Shown here: positions 50,931-62,460 of the stretch, piece by piece
Layout of the letters: each line of letters opens with the position of its first letter
Numbering within the stretch: position 1 is the stretch's first letter
Assembly: GCF_030463535.1 (NCBI RefSeq)
Contig: NC_132881.1
Span: 6,368,026-6,432,025 of the forward strand
DNA from: Salminus brasiliensis
Lineage: Eukaryota; Chordata; Actinopteri; Characiformes; Bryconidae
Reading direction: 5' to 3'
Length of the DNA stretch: 64,000 nt
The notes under the pieces: model-generated
The model's input: only the letters and a program-made list of their open reading frames with translations
Database searches by the model: none
What the model was told of the DNA's origin: nothing
Position numbers and translations under genes: made by a program

Positions 50931-52702
50931 GTTATGTATCAAGAAACCAAATATTTGAACTCTGGGACTGAATTCTGCCTGGAAGAGTGGCCAAATATCC
51001 AACCAGAATTCTGACACAAGCTACCAAAAAACTACGGTATTGTGATTTTGTGTTTTTTCCCTATATCTCACCCAAAAGAGCACTCGGTCAAAGCTCCTCT
51101 GATAGGACAGTTTTGCTATCGAACTTGTTCAGCTGATTGAGTGAATGTAGCAGAGTGGTATTACCAAGCCTGTTCACATGAACCTCTAAAGGCTGCCATG
51201 TACCAAGAAATAAATAAGTGAGTAAAGAAATAAATAAATAAATAAATAATGTTCCTGCGTACCACTGGAATCAGTGGTCCACGGGATGCCCAGAGCAGAC
51301 TTTGCCACTGCTGCGGCGAAGAGATGCTAACACTGCTGGAGTCTGTGTTCGGTTACTGTAGCGCAGCGAGAGAGAAGCAGGGACGAGGGGAGAAGAAGCA
51401 GATGGGACGGGCAGACGGGGAGAGGGTGCTGGGCAGGCCCGGCTGCCTAACTGTTATTGTCCGGAGGAGTCTAGATCAGGCTTTTAGCATCGATTGGTGA
51501 GCAAGCTGTGGGCTGGCTGAACAAAAGGTTGGAGAAGACAGAGGCAGGAAGGGGGTCGCTACTTCTGTTATCTTTGTATCTTACAGGGGGAAAAAAAAAC
51601 ATGGTGTTCTTAGTGGACCAAGAGGAAAGAATAATAAATTCTGGTTGTTCAAAACACCAGCTAAATACAAAACATAAAGGTGGACTATAGAATACTCCTG
51701 TTACATCCAGTCCACACTTGGACTTGGACTGCAATGACAACCATGCAATTGACCACCCCTGATCCTTAATTATGAGAAGAGTAACTACTGTGAATTTATA
51801 ATAATATGATAAATTACAAAGCTTATTTTTTACATTTGATTCGTGCATTAACTTGATTTTCTGCTGGCATAATTAAACACATTTTCCCCCTTTTTATTGT
51901 CTATAAAATCTGTCTTCTCTTCTACTTACAAACCTAATACCTTAGGCCCTGTTTCAGCATGTCAAAAGGTGTGAAGAAAGGTTTCTCAGAGCACTGACAT
52001 ACAAGAACCATTTTGGTTCACTTAAGAACCTCAAATAATCTTTTAAATAACTTCCATATAATCTAACGTTTCTATATCAGTTCCAGACTTTTTCCAAAAT
52101 CATATGTGCAAATCAGTAGAGACACTTCCCCTTGTTCTAGAGTGCTACCTTCCATGTCACCATGTCAAGTAATCAACTGTAGCATTTCTAATCAAGAATT
52201 GAATCTTTATACATGTAGGCTATACTCTTGTTCATTGCTTGTACATAACTTCTGTACTATTAATAAACTGCTGTGTGATCTTTAAACTGTAAAATACTTA
52301 TGGACCCGGCCATATATATATGTCCAAAACAGTGTTATTTATTTATTAAAATACTTTCTGCCCAGATCTGTCCCCCAAGACAGCCCTGGTCTATTTCTTT
52401 TTTTTAAGTTTCCCCACCCCACCCCTTTTTCTCACTTTTACACCCCTCACATCATTCCCTTTTTTTTTTTGCAACCAGCAGTAAAATGTCTCTCCATCTT
52501 AACAACTGTCCAGCCGTGCAGAGCGACTCAGCAGAAACACGGTTCCAAGGGAGAGCTATAGAGCACGACTCAGCGCTTCCACAATCATTACCTCACTGAC
52601 CTCTCTGCGCTGGGAGGGCAGGCATGCACGCACGCGAGTCCACCTTGTGACGTGTGGCAACCAAAACAACAAACATAAAATACACACGCCGCACGCACAT
52701 AC
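50931..52702. other. Intronic stretch before the MAM exon, no gene seen
   Basis: It holds an AAAT run at about 51220-51247 and a GC-richer patch at 51250-51560, with an 83-codon plus-strand open frame of no known similarity. A weak AGAACCATTTTGGTT word at about 52008 recalls the MITE family. Confidence 0.5.
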
Positions 52703-52833
52703 CTGGAAGGGTCCACTGGGGTACATTATGACGTTGGCCTTCTGCCAGCTGGGGCCCTGGTGGCCGGAGCGAGTCCACACTACAGAGTCCACGGTGGCTA
52801 TGCTTTTGACTCGCAGGAGCACATTCAGAGTGC
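52703..52833 (-). CDS. mdga: MDGA-family exon: middle of MAM domain
   Basis: This 131-base minus-strand exon lies between acceptor CTGTTTTACAG and donor CAG|GTATGT. It starts with two bases that complete a split codon and ends in phase 0. It encodes TLNVLLRVKSIATVDSVVW then TRSGHQGPSWQKANVIMYPSGPFQ. The GTLNV-L, W-RSG-QG-SW--A and GPFQ pattern is the central beta-sheet region of a MAM domain, and it runs straight into VVFEG of the next exon. The incoming exon should end in phase 1 with the first base of the split codon. The exons coding the first half of the MAM domain, FN3 and Ig domains are not in the window, so the gene is partial here and runs beyond 64000. Confidence 0.87.
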
Positions 52834-52944
52834 CTGTAAAACAGAGAACAGCAGAACTGAGGAGGGCTTGATTCGGTCTCGATCTCTCCACCACCTCACT
52901 TATGAAACACACGTATGAGTCAATTTGTCAATGTTTCATCATAA

Positions 52945-53180
52945 TATAATATGTGGACAGTCCAGCAGCACTGCTGTGTCTGATCCACTTGTACCAGCAC
53001 AACACACACTACTAACACACTCGCCACCACCAGGTCAGTGTCACTGCAGTGCTGAGAATGGCCCACCACCCTAATAACACCTGCCCTGTGGTGGTCAATT
53101 ATATGGGGTCCTGGCCATTGAAGAACATTGTGAAAGGAGGCTACAGTCTGGAATTACAGAACAACAAAGTGGGACGTGTC
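52945..53180 (+). repeat. Abundant ostariophysan dispersed repeat
   Basis: CAGCAGCACTGCTGTGTCTG, GTCAGTGTCACTGCAGTGCTGAGAATG (split by one change) and CTGGCCATTGAAGAACA are words of a repeat I recall as very common in catfish and characin genomes. No coding part. The position is within about 110 bases of the MAM exon. Confidence 0.65.
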
Positions 53181-53337
53181 CATTCAATTATGCTCAGCAT
53201 CCCTTTCTAGTTACAAAGATGTTTCACTTGAGCTTGTTTCAAAGAGCTATGAATGAGAAGAATGACCAAACTGCACCCAGCTTTTTTTTATTGCAAGTAA
53301 TAATAGCAACTTTTAAAGGTTACATGCATAAGCGATT

Positions 53338-53338
<1 letters not shown>

Positions 53339-53374
<36 letters not shown>
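53339..53374. repeat. CA microsatellite
   Basis: About 18 CA units. Confidence 0.95.
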
Positions 53375-53375
<1 letters not shown>

Positions 53376-53939
53376 GTTGACTGAGGAGAGCCAATAGGAG
53401 GAGAAAATGTGGATGAGTGCTACCCGTTTGACTCGCGAGTTCAAATTCATAGAGCGAGAGCGAGAGAGACAGACAGAGAACTTTATTCACGGTCTCAGGG
53501 TGCTGAAGCTTCATGCTGAGTGAAATGAGCAGCATGGCAGAGATTCAATCCGGTGTGGCATTTGTAAAGCAAACAGATGGCACACTGACAAAACAGTATA
53601 TTTACAAACAGTGCACAAGAGGCTGTGGTAAACCTACAATCACTCACTGCAAGTAGCAGACGTACACGCGAGCGTACACAACACTACTCAAACCTTATAC
53701 TGACACAGGTAATACAACTTTAGAGAAAGACAGACTGGTGGTAAATGGTTTCTGCGTGTGTGCTGAAGCAGACGGGCGTACCGGGGCTGGTTTCTTAAAG
53801 TGAGCTAGCATTCGCTGATGGGAGTCTCATATTAAAAAACACTGCATGAAGGCAGAGCACTGCTGGAGCTGAGGGAGCTGAGGGAAAAACACCTCAGCAT
53901 AATCACTCGGGGGAGATGTGGAAGGGGGAGGGAGAAATG

Positions 53940-53943
<4 letters not shown>

Positions 53944-53970
<27 letters not shown>

Positions 53971-53971
53971 G
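53944..53971. repeat. GA microsatellite
   Basis: About 14 GA units in a wider purine-rich patch. Confidence 0.95.
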
Positions 53972-54251
53972 GGAAGGTAATATATGCTAACCATACATTC
54001 GAAGACTCTAAAAAGACTAAAGTCCAACACACTCTCACATCTAAAAACAATCGGTCACTACTCACAGATGATTTTGTACAAACTGAGAATCTTGAAGGGT
54101 CATTATTTGGAAGACTACAACTACATTCCTTTGTTTGAGATTTATTTCCCATCATGCTCCTGGTGGAAACGTACAAGATGAGAAGCCATTGAACAAGAGA
54201 GCAGAAACAGAAGCAACTCTTGGCCACAGTTGCACAGGCACAGTTTGTTCA

Positions 54252-54263
54252 GGGGGGGGGGGG
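54252..54263. repeat. Run of 12 G
   Basis: Uninterrupted G run. A longer run of 15 G lies at 55942-55956. Confidence 0.95.
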
Positions 54264-55185
54264 ACATCTGGTTGCTTTGCTGCTCCCTCTTCAGTGCTGG
54301 AGAGAACTCACTTACTGTTTATTCACAATGTTCACATCACAGTTTGCATGAGCAAAGACTGAAAACTTAACATTAAACACGGTTGATTTTATCGGAACGT
54401 CAAGGCAAGAAAAAGATTTGGCAGGCAGTTGTTCTGTCCATTTTTGTCGGTCTGTGGCCACTGCACTGAAGGGGTCGTTGTTGTATGTTGTCTGAGTCTG
54501 TGTAGATCTGGTCCCCTAGACGTTTATCGCCTTTGGATAACGTGATCGTGGCAGTTGTTCTTTACATTGTCTCAAAATGTCATGATAAATGGATAAATTT
54601 AAATGCTCCAAAATGAAATAAAATGTTTTACAAAGACTTTTGTTCTCCCTTTTAAAGCTGCCATTATTTGTAACCCCTTGATTACCACTTACCCTTAAAA
54701 AGTGAATGCGGAAGATTTCTTTTGATGGCCATTCTAAAATCTTTACCCTATTATTTTTGTTCTACTTCATGGAGCAAAGTGCTTGGTCTTGCAATGTAAT
54801 TTGTAGATGATCACAAAAATCTCAATCACAAAAGTTGAAAATGACTGTCTTGGTTACAAACAATGACAATTAAAACTTTAATTATCTATGTGTCTGTCTA
54901 TCTATCTATACGTATAATTTATAAGTGTTAAGGTTGCCAGCTTTTACAGTAAGTGAAAAAAAACATTTATTTTCCCCCAAACCACAGCAACTGAAAAAGA
55001 AACTTAAATATGGCAAAATAAAAAGTGTCTTAAATGGTCATAAAATGTGACACTTTTCTCAAACTGGTGGATATATATTTAATCTAAGCGTTTAAGGGTT
55101 TGCAAGCATCCATTTAAAAATAGCTAATTTTAAGCAAATTTTTTGTAAATTAATATACATAAATACTGCTACTAATACTTTACAA

Positions 55186-55229
55186 TAAATAAATAAATAA
55201 ATAAAATAAAAAATTGGGGGGGAAAATAA

Positions 55230-55288
<59 letters not shown>
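55186..55288. repeat. AAAT run and TA microsatellite
   Basis: AAAT units are followed, after a short G-run, by about 28 uninterrupted TA units at 55233-55288. Confidence 0.95.
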
Positions 55289-55291
<3 letters not shown>

Positions 55292-55941
55292 TGTATAATT
55301 GTATGGGAAAAGTGATACTGTGGCATCTCCAAAAGGAACACCATGCTTCTGTTATCGCTGGGAAAAACTGTGACTCCTGAATAAAGCATGGCTCAAGCTC
55401 ACACTGTGCAACGAAAAGAGCCTCTAAACAAGAGTACAAAGCGTAATCTATCTTTCCCTGCCATATGCTCCCTGCTGTAGAAGGCAAAGAAACTTCAGTC
55501 TCCAACAAGATGATCCTGTGATAAAGCTTACACAGGCTCAGCCAAACACTCGTTCATCACCTTAATGAGTGAGAGTCAAAAAAAAGGAAGAGGAAGAGGA
55601 AGAGGGGGTTGTTCACAGTCAGAGTCACAGTCCGGGATTCAATAAGAACAGGTGTGGTGACTGACTGCAGTGACTCTTTTTTTCTGCTACACAAAGCTAG
55701 AATACAGAGTTTGACATTTTTTTATTGATTCAGACTCCTGATGGTTAATGAGTGCCTATACAGAGTATCGGCCAAAAGTTTGGACATTTTAGATTCATAT
55801 GGGTAGAAGGGTTAACTTACTTGTACTACTTTCCAAAAGAGCCATCAAAATATAGTACATATAACAAAAAAGCAGACAAGGAATAATGATGTAAATTAAG
55901 TGTTAAACTAAATCTTTAGTTGATTAAGCATACTTTTAGAT

Positions 55942-55956
55942 GGGGGGGGGGGGGGG
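55942..55956. repeat. Run of 15 G
   Basis: Uninterrupted G run with no flanking repeat structure seen. Confidence 0.95.
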
Positions 55957-58195
55957 CATATGGTGGACCACTCTTTTGGTTTTTATTAGTAAGATTAGTT
56001 GTAACACTGCTTTAGAACCAACACCACTGTGTGGAGGCTGTACTTCAGCTGGATAGTAAAGTTCAGTTTAATGGTTTAGCATCTCTACCAGCATAACCAA
56101 CTTGATCTAGCTATTTGACAAGAATGACCATACTGGTCGACCAGCATGTTTGGTATGACAACGCTAGTCCACTATCATGGCCAGCCTGACCATGCCAGTT
56201 CATCAGAATGACCAGTTTAATCAAATTGGACCAGCTTGACAAACAGCTAACCATCAATAACCATGAAAGCAAGTTGAGTTATTCAGCATAGGGTATGTTT
56301 TTGCCTGAATGAACCCTCTTTTAATCACCTTGACCATCAAAACAAAAGAAGACAGTCAATCAGGTTTTACAATCTTTCAACTGAGTTATACACTCTGTGT
56401 CCAGGGACGAAGAACGAATCACGAATCTACATTTGTTGAAAGACATTAGCTAAGAGGTGCATCGCGCTGCAGTCTGCAGGCATATTAAGCAGGGCCTGAG
56501 CAGCGTATGGAGCTGTTTGTTCTGGCAACATACTGGCACAGTTCTCTCTCCTCTGCACAAACAGAGCAGCTTCTGATAGAGTGAAAGTGAAAGAGTTCTG
56601 TTTGATCAACACATACTGTGTGTTCTCATCCTTTCTCCCTCTCTAACCCAATTCAGTTCACAATAGATTTGCTCTGGCCCTCTATATATCAGAATTGATC
56701 GTATGTAGCTAGAGCAATAGCTAATCACTTAAGCTTTGACTAAGTCACCTTTTTTAACTGTATTAAACGTAAAAGGTTCATATTTTTCTACTAAATACCA
56801 CTGTTTAGTCCGTATCTGGCGGCTACAAGGCTACTACAAAAAAAAATCTTCTCAAAAAGGGCTTTTTAAGGCTAACTGGTAACGTCACCGCACTTATCAG
56901 TTCAAATGAACCCGAAACTGTCTAGGATTGCTTTAAAAAAATTAGAAGTTGGTCTACAATGCTGGCATGTATATTAAAGATGGCACACAGTATAAGCCCA
57001 TAAGTCAATCCTTCAAAATGCCTGGATGGGCCGCTGATGCCTTCCCTCTCCCTGTAAAACTCAGCATTCCTTTCTTTGTCATCTGACCCAACTGTCCTTG
57101 CTTCACCAAACAACATATATTACTACCAATTCATCGTCCATGTAGTCCATATTTCAAGCTCTTCATCTACTGCAGGGTGTCTATTGTAAATGTAGTGCAC
57201 CTATTGTACATGAGGCGTTTGTCCTGTATGTATGTATCTACATTTGATGGAGAAAGTGCATCGCTGTCTCAAAGTCTCTAGATAATCTTTGTTTTCTAAA
57301 CAGCTACTCTTTCTCACGCTGTATTTCTGCATGCGCTTTAAGGAGTGGTTCCTCGTTCTCCGATGTGAAGCGTGTACTTCAGTAGAGCTTTCATTGTTGT
57401 TTTCTCCTCCTCTCTTTTTATTGTCCTCAGATCAACCTGTTCTTTCTTTCCTTCGTTGCTACTAGAAACGTGGACTTCAGCCTTCGTCTTAAATTTATCA
57501 GTGCGGTCTGAATCCAAGTTTGTTCAGGGACTTTGCAGCTTGTCAGTCGGCTGCTCCTGAAATGGATTAGGCCATACGTCTGTTAGACCCATAGTTCATT
57601 AGGTTCATTAGAGGTTCACCAGCCAGAGCAGCTCGAGCTCATTTGTGTGAAAAGGTCTATTACTTAAATATATTAGCCTGGTTTACTGTCTTTGCAAGAT
57701 CTACTGTTGGTCTTCATCTGCGTTTAATAGACACCAAAGCGTCCACACACAAATACAGTGCCAGGTGCATCTTTGGATGACTAATTGGATTTGTGGTTTT
57801 CAGTATCTTAAATATATGTTCAATAGCCTAAGATAAGGATCGGTTTTGCCATTTCTGATTATGTATGAATTTATTGAAGAACAATTAACTCAATCATCTG
57901 ATTCCTCCTACATCAAACTTTAGAGTTGGCACTATAAGGATGCATTTGGGTAGACTGCTCTCCTGGTATTTCACATTTCACATTTGTCCCATAGACTAAT
58001 TACCAACTGGACTTGCTTATAATAGTATTAAATAATTTACAGTGATCACTATATTTTGCACATTCTGGGGTGAGACATAACATAACATTCAGGGTTTCTT
58101 TTGTTTGGTTGAAAAAACAAACTTTCACAAAAGCATCAGGTCTCTGCCCAAGGCTATTATCAAAGAAAAATAGTAAACAATGAGGTACATATATA
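55957..58195. other. Intronic stretch, no gene seen
   Basis: Only short open frames. 56095-56240 repeats short words built on ACCAGC and GACCA (for example GACCAGCATG, TGACCATGCCAG), a loose degenerate simple repeat. No exon recognised. Confidence 0.5.
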
Positions 58196-58880
58196 CTATT
58201 CAGCCATAACATTAGGTCCCCCTTGTGCTGCCACAACAGATCTGACCTGTAGAGGTATGGACTTCACAAGACCTCTGAAGGCATGCTGTGGTATTTGGCA
58301 CCAAGACTTTAAACCCTGTAAGTTGTGAGAAGGGGCCTGCATGGACTGCACTAATAAGCCTTAGGTGCTTATGGTCAGAGGCGTTATAAGTGAGGTGAAA
58401 TATGAATGGGAGTTCTCATAACGCTCAACATGGCATCTATTTTTCTAAAGTCCCACCCTTCAACAAAAAGAGCCAATCATCTTGCTGGTTACACCCCCTT
58501 GATGTGGTAATCGGCGTAAGCGCAATAGCCAATACAAGCCAAAAATCATGTTTTTTGGGTATTACTGAGCCGAACGCTACAAACTATTCATGAGGTTTCC
58601 TTCAGTTACAGTTATCTGGTCTTTCCCCATTCATAGAGATAGAAGCCTGGTCTCGTATGCCTGGAAATAACTGCCCGCAGAATTGCAAAGATAGCCCCCC
58701 TAAGTCCTCTAGCCATCACAAATTGGCCCAGATCCTTAAGCTCACCCATGTTTCCTGATTCTAACACATCACCATCAAGAACTGACTGTTCACTTGCTGT
58801 CTAATATATAATTCCCACCCCATGACAGATGTCATCACAGAAGAAGTGTTAGTGGTACTAACGTTATGGATGATTGATGT
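58196..58880 (-). mobile_element. Decayed Tc1-like element, family 5, internally deleted
   Basis: The left part reads CCATAACATTAGGTCCCCCT then TGTGCTGCCACAACAG and TGGACTTCACAAGACCTCTGAAGG. The right part has AGCCATCACAAATTGGCCCA and CTTAAGCTCACCCATGTTTCCTG. Together these are the two ends of a common fish Tc1-like element whose transposase start (MGE-LK on the minus strand) lies near 58748. The middle of the transposase is gone, replaced by about 280 unrelated bases. A second relic lies at 62085-62460. Confidence 0.7.
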
Positions 58881-59221
58881 ATCATAGTATTAGGCCGTTG
58901 GTATAAGGCACACTATACTGTTCCTCTTTGCAAATGCTGTGTTTATAAATGGCCGCTACATCAGGCTGCACATAGGAATTATGCATATAACCCGTCTTGA
59001 ACTCGAACCCACAAATAAGAAAGGGTGTCCACATATGTCAGTAAACACACACCACACACAGGGTACATAGTGACTGAAGACTTTAGAAGTACAGCAGACG
59101 AATTGTGATTCTTCCCAGCCCGCCCTGCTGCCACCCACTCCCACTAGCTCTTATATAGGATTATACAGCACTCCACCCATTCAGTGTGACATGGTTACAC
59201 TCATATACCTCTCCTCGCTTT

Positions 59222-59223
<2 letters not shown>

Positions 59224-59255
<32 letters not shown>
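59224..59255. repeat. CT microsatellite
   Basis: About 16 CT units. CACA-type runs follow at about 59360-59390. Confidence 0.95.
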
Positions 59256-59259
<4 letters not shown>

Positions 59260-59418
59260 GTTGAGTTATTGATCCACCAAGGTAATGTAAAGCATGCCTG
59301 TGGGCCTGCGAGAGAAAGACAGCATCGTGGATGACTTAATTTACCCAGTGCTGTGTGAACACACACACACATCACACATGCGCACACACACAGACTAAAC
59401 TGTGAAGGAATTTCCTTT

Positions 59419-59460
59419 TACACTGATAAGCCAAAACATTAAGACCACTCACAGATAAGG
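59419..59460. repeat. Transposon-end-like word
   Basis: CACTGATAAGCCAAAACATT then AAGACCACTCACAG resembles the terminal part of a fish Tc1-like family, recalled from memory. No other part seen. Confidence 0.4.
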
Positions 59461-62084
59461 CAACACAACACAGATTATCCCGTGACAGCAGTGCATGTCA
59501 ATATCTAAGATGTAAGCTAAATGATAACACCCCGTCTCTCCAGAGCAGTGAAGCTTATCATTTTTAGAACAATTTCACCTATGCTACACACAATACATGT
59601 CGAATGAATGCAGGGTAAGAGTGCAGTGATTTCCATGAATTCTATTACATTGATAACAAACCTGATGAATGAAGGGTTTTTAAATGGGATTCTACTGTCA
59701 CTAGGGACTGTTCCCAGTGGTACAAAGACCCATCAGCATTTCTACTCAAAGTTATTATAGATTTTGTCTGTGTTTCTGAACATCATCACGGTTTCGAGCT
59801 TGTCATGCAGTTAGCACAACATGGAAAAGTGGTTGCCATGTTAATTTCTTGCACACCACATATTTGTTTTTGAGACAGACCCATGTTTATTGATAGGTCT
59901 GTGCGCTTGTGTTCTGCAGCTCAGCATGTAAAAATATGTTTCTAAACCACTGATTAGGAACAAGACTGTCACTGATTACATATTGCTTTCCCAAGGTGCC
60001 AGGTCCTTACTGCTGAAAATGAAAGCAACCAGAGCACAAAAACAGTGTACAATGTAAGTAATACACTCACAAGGACTCAAATGCGCATGGACTTTGATTG
60101 CAGTCAATTCTGACACCTCCCCTGAATTGTGGATGTACTGCACAATGAGAAACGCACCAAATGTATTCAGACTACAACAGCCTTCCCTTTAACATTAACA
60201 ATTTAAATGTACAGGATTCACAGGAAGCAACAGCATGGAAAACTGCGACTCTCTACAGTCCGGAAGTCTAATTCACGCTTTGAGCCGCCCCTATAAGACA
60301 CGCTTTTCTTGACAAGCTGAAAAGAACCGTCACTGAAAGTGAAAAAAGCATTTGGACTGGTGGTAGAGTAGTACTATAGGATTTTACACAAATATGACTT
60401 GGTTGTGCAGCCATAAGCAATTCTTGCAAGTATACTAAATTAGCAGCATGCTAAGCCTAGAGTAGCAACAACACTAGGGCTATGTTCCCTATTACAGGTC
60501 AGTGGAGCGTCACCGTAATTTAACTTAGAAGGTTACATAGTGTTGCTTTAAATGAATTTACACTTGCTTTGTAGTCTGTACCAACAGGATCGACTCTGCA
60601 TCGAATCCGTTCCAGTGTTAAGAAATTACAGGATATGGCAAAATGACATAGCTTTGTTTTCTGCAAAACATGGCTGCACAAAAAAATAATTTCCTTTTCT
60701 ACCTACAAACGCAAAAATAGTTTTGAATACAACATCTACATATTTACATGGTTTCCAAAAATATATATTTAAAAGCAACTTCAAAAAGTAAAACTGAATC
60801 GAATTGAGCAAGTGTAAGGTCATTTTTGGGCAAGGAAGAAAAAAAAAAAAAATCCAACCGCCTACTGTCCGCCCTCATTCCAAATCCACTTAAAAACAGA
60901 TGAATGCACACAGCTGGACTAGACACGACAGCTGTGGGGTGGTGGTTTCATAAGTAAAGAATCTCTTTCATTACTACAAACAAAGGCAAACAAGCTAGCT
61001 GGTTAATCTTATTTACAAAACTTCCTGTTCAATCCAACATAAGATAAATACAATCAAACCACAAAATATACACACAGCCAGCTAGCTTACACCTACAGCA
61101 GTACAGTTAGACTAATGCATAATATAGATACCCAAGTATCTAGCAATGTAAAAAACAAAACAACCATAACATTACCTGTCAAAGGATAAAAAAAAGACAT
61201 GCAGCAGGCCAGACACCTTTCAGTTATTGTTTGGGGTTTCTACATTCCTGTTGCACATTTATTTATTTATTTATTTATTTATTTATGTATTTGTATTGAT
61301 TACTATCAGGATGTGAGAGTATTTCAAAAAATATAACGTGATAAATCACCTATCCCAGCTTTAACTGGATTTATTTCCTCAGCTAATTCAGTTTATTGCA
61401 AGAGAATAACACTGCACACCGACAAGCAAAAGGCATGAGTGAGCATCAGTGACAAACCCAAAACCCTTCCATTATAACCAGTGAGCCTGTCTAAAAAGGA
61501 TGTGATGTGCTGTTTCTAATGGACTTTTCTATTACTTTTGATGCTTCATGTCACATTGTACTGCTGTTTCACCTCAACAAACACTAAGGTTAGCCAGCTG
61601 TCTCATCAAAACACAGCTGAACAAGCCAAAACAGATGAGATCAAACTAATGAATAATGTAGAGAAAAGAAAGCTCCACCCTCTAACTGTTAAAAGATTTG
61701 AGGAAAACAGGAATAGGGGGACTGCTAAAAGTGCTGGAAAGTGTCAGGTAGTATGTCATTTTCTGCTGTATCTACAACTCAAGCCAAGGTTTATTTGTCA
61801 TTAGCACAACATGCCAGGATGCTCATGCATTGAAATGCTAGTAGTGAGGCTCAGGTAAATACTCTACAGCAGCATAATTGTAAATAAACTGAATATAAGA
61901 ACAAGAAGGGCCCAGTGTATGGGACTGTACATGTTACCATTGCAGTGCAAGAGAGAGTGGGGACTACAACCAAGTTACAAGGATAGATCATGGTAAAACT
62001 AAATATGCATAAGTTTGCATAAATCATAGGGTGAACATCAGCAGACTGTAAACATCAGAGGAAAGTAACATGTGGACGGTATCT
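59461..62084. other. Intronic stretch, no gene seen
   Basis: An ATTT run lies at 61258-61286. No exon, RNA gene or delimited transposon recognised. Confidence 0.5.
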
Positions 62085-62460
62085 AGCAGCTTTTAGGCTT
62101 TAGCATTTATGTAGGTTTATCAGCCATAACTATAAACTGACCCATCAAGGCACATACTTCACAAGACCTCTGAAGGTGTCCTGCAGTATCTGGGACCAAG
62201 ACAATAGCAGCAGATCATGTAAGCTGTCCTGTAAGTTGAAAGATGGGGCCTTTATGAATCATAGATCTATAAATCAAGCTTTGGGTGCCCATGACCCTGT
62301 TGCTGGTTCACCAGTTGTCTGTTTTTGGGACACTTTTGGTTGCACACCAGGAACACCCCACAATACCTTGTTCTTAGACAGTCATCTAACCATCACAGTT
62401 TGGCCCCACATTTCACCCAGCAAAAAAAGTTCAGCTACCTCAGAGACCCCACCTTGATAC
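62085..62460 (-). mobile_element. Decayed Tc1-like element, family 5, second copy
   Basis: It shares ATCAGCCATAACTATAA, CTTCACAAGACCTCTGAAGG and TGGGACCAAGACAATAGCAG with the copy at 58196. It then jumps to GGTGCCCATGACCCTGTTGC and CAGGAACACCCCACAA, which belong to the middle of the same transposase, and to AACCATCACAGTTTGGCCCC near its start. It is a deletion derivative with no intact frame. Confidence 0.7.

Larger units (their letters stand above)
43541..52702 (-). other. Intron between the two MAM exons
   Basis: The intron is bounded by CAG|GTATGT (GT at 52701-52702) and the acceptor AG at 43541-43542. Its length is about 9.2 kb. It separates the FQ and VV of the conserved PFQVVFEG stretch exactly between codons. 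Contents are listed separately; no other exon is seen. Confidence 0.85.

Noticed and set aside
43435..52833. Reading the MAM exons as neuropilin, nephronectin or receptor phosphatase
   Set aside because: As I recall those MAM domains, their closing segments differ from FEGIRG...GDIAIDDV, and the following GPI-type exon fits MDGA. This rests on memory, so a database search should confirm it.
55092..55508. Minus-strand 138-codon open frame with a long IY repeat
   Set aside because: Its core is the TA microsatellite; the remainder has no known similarity.
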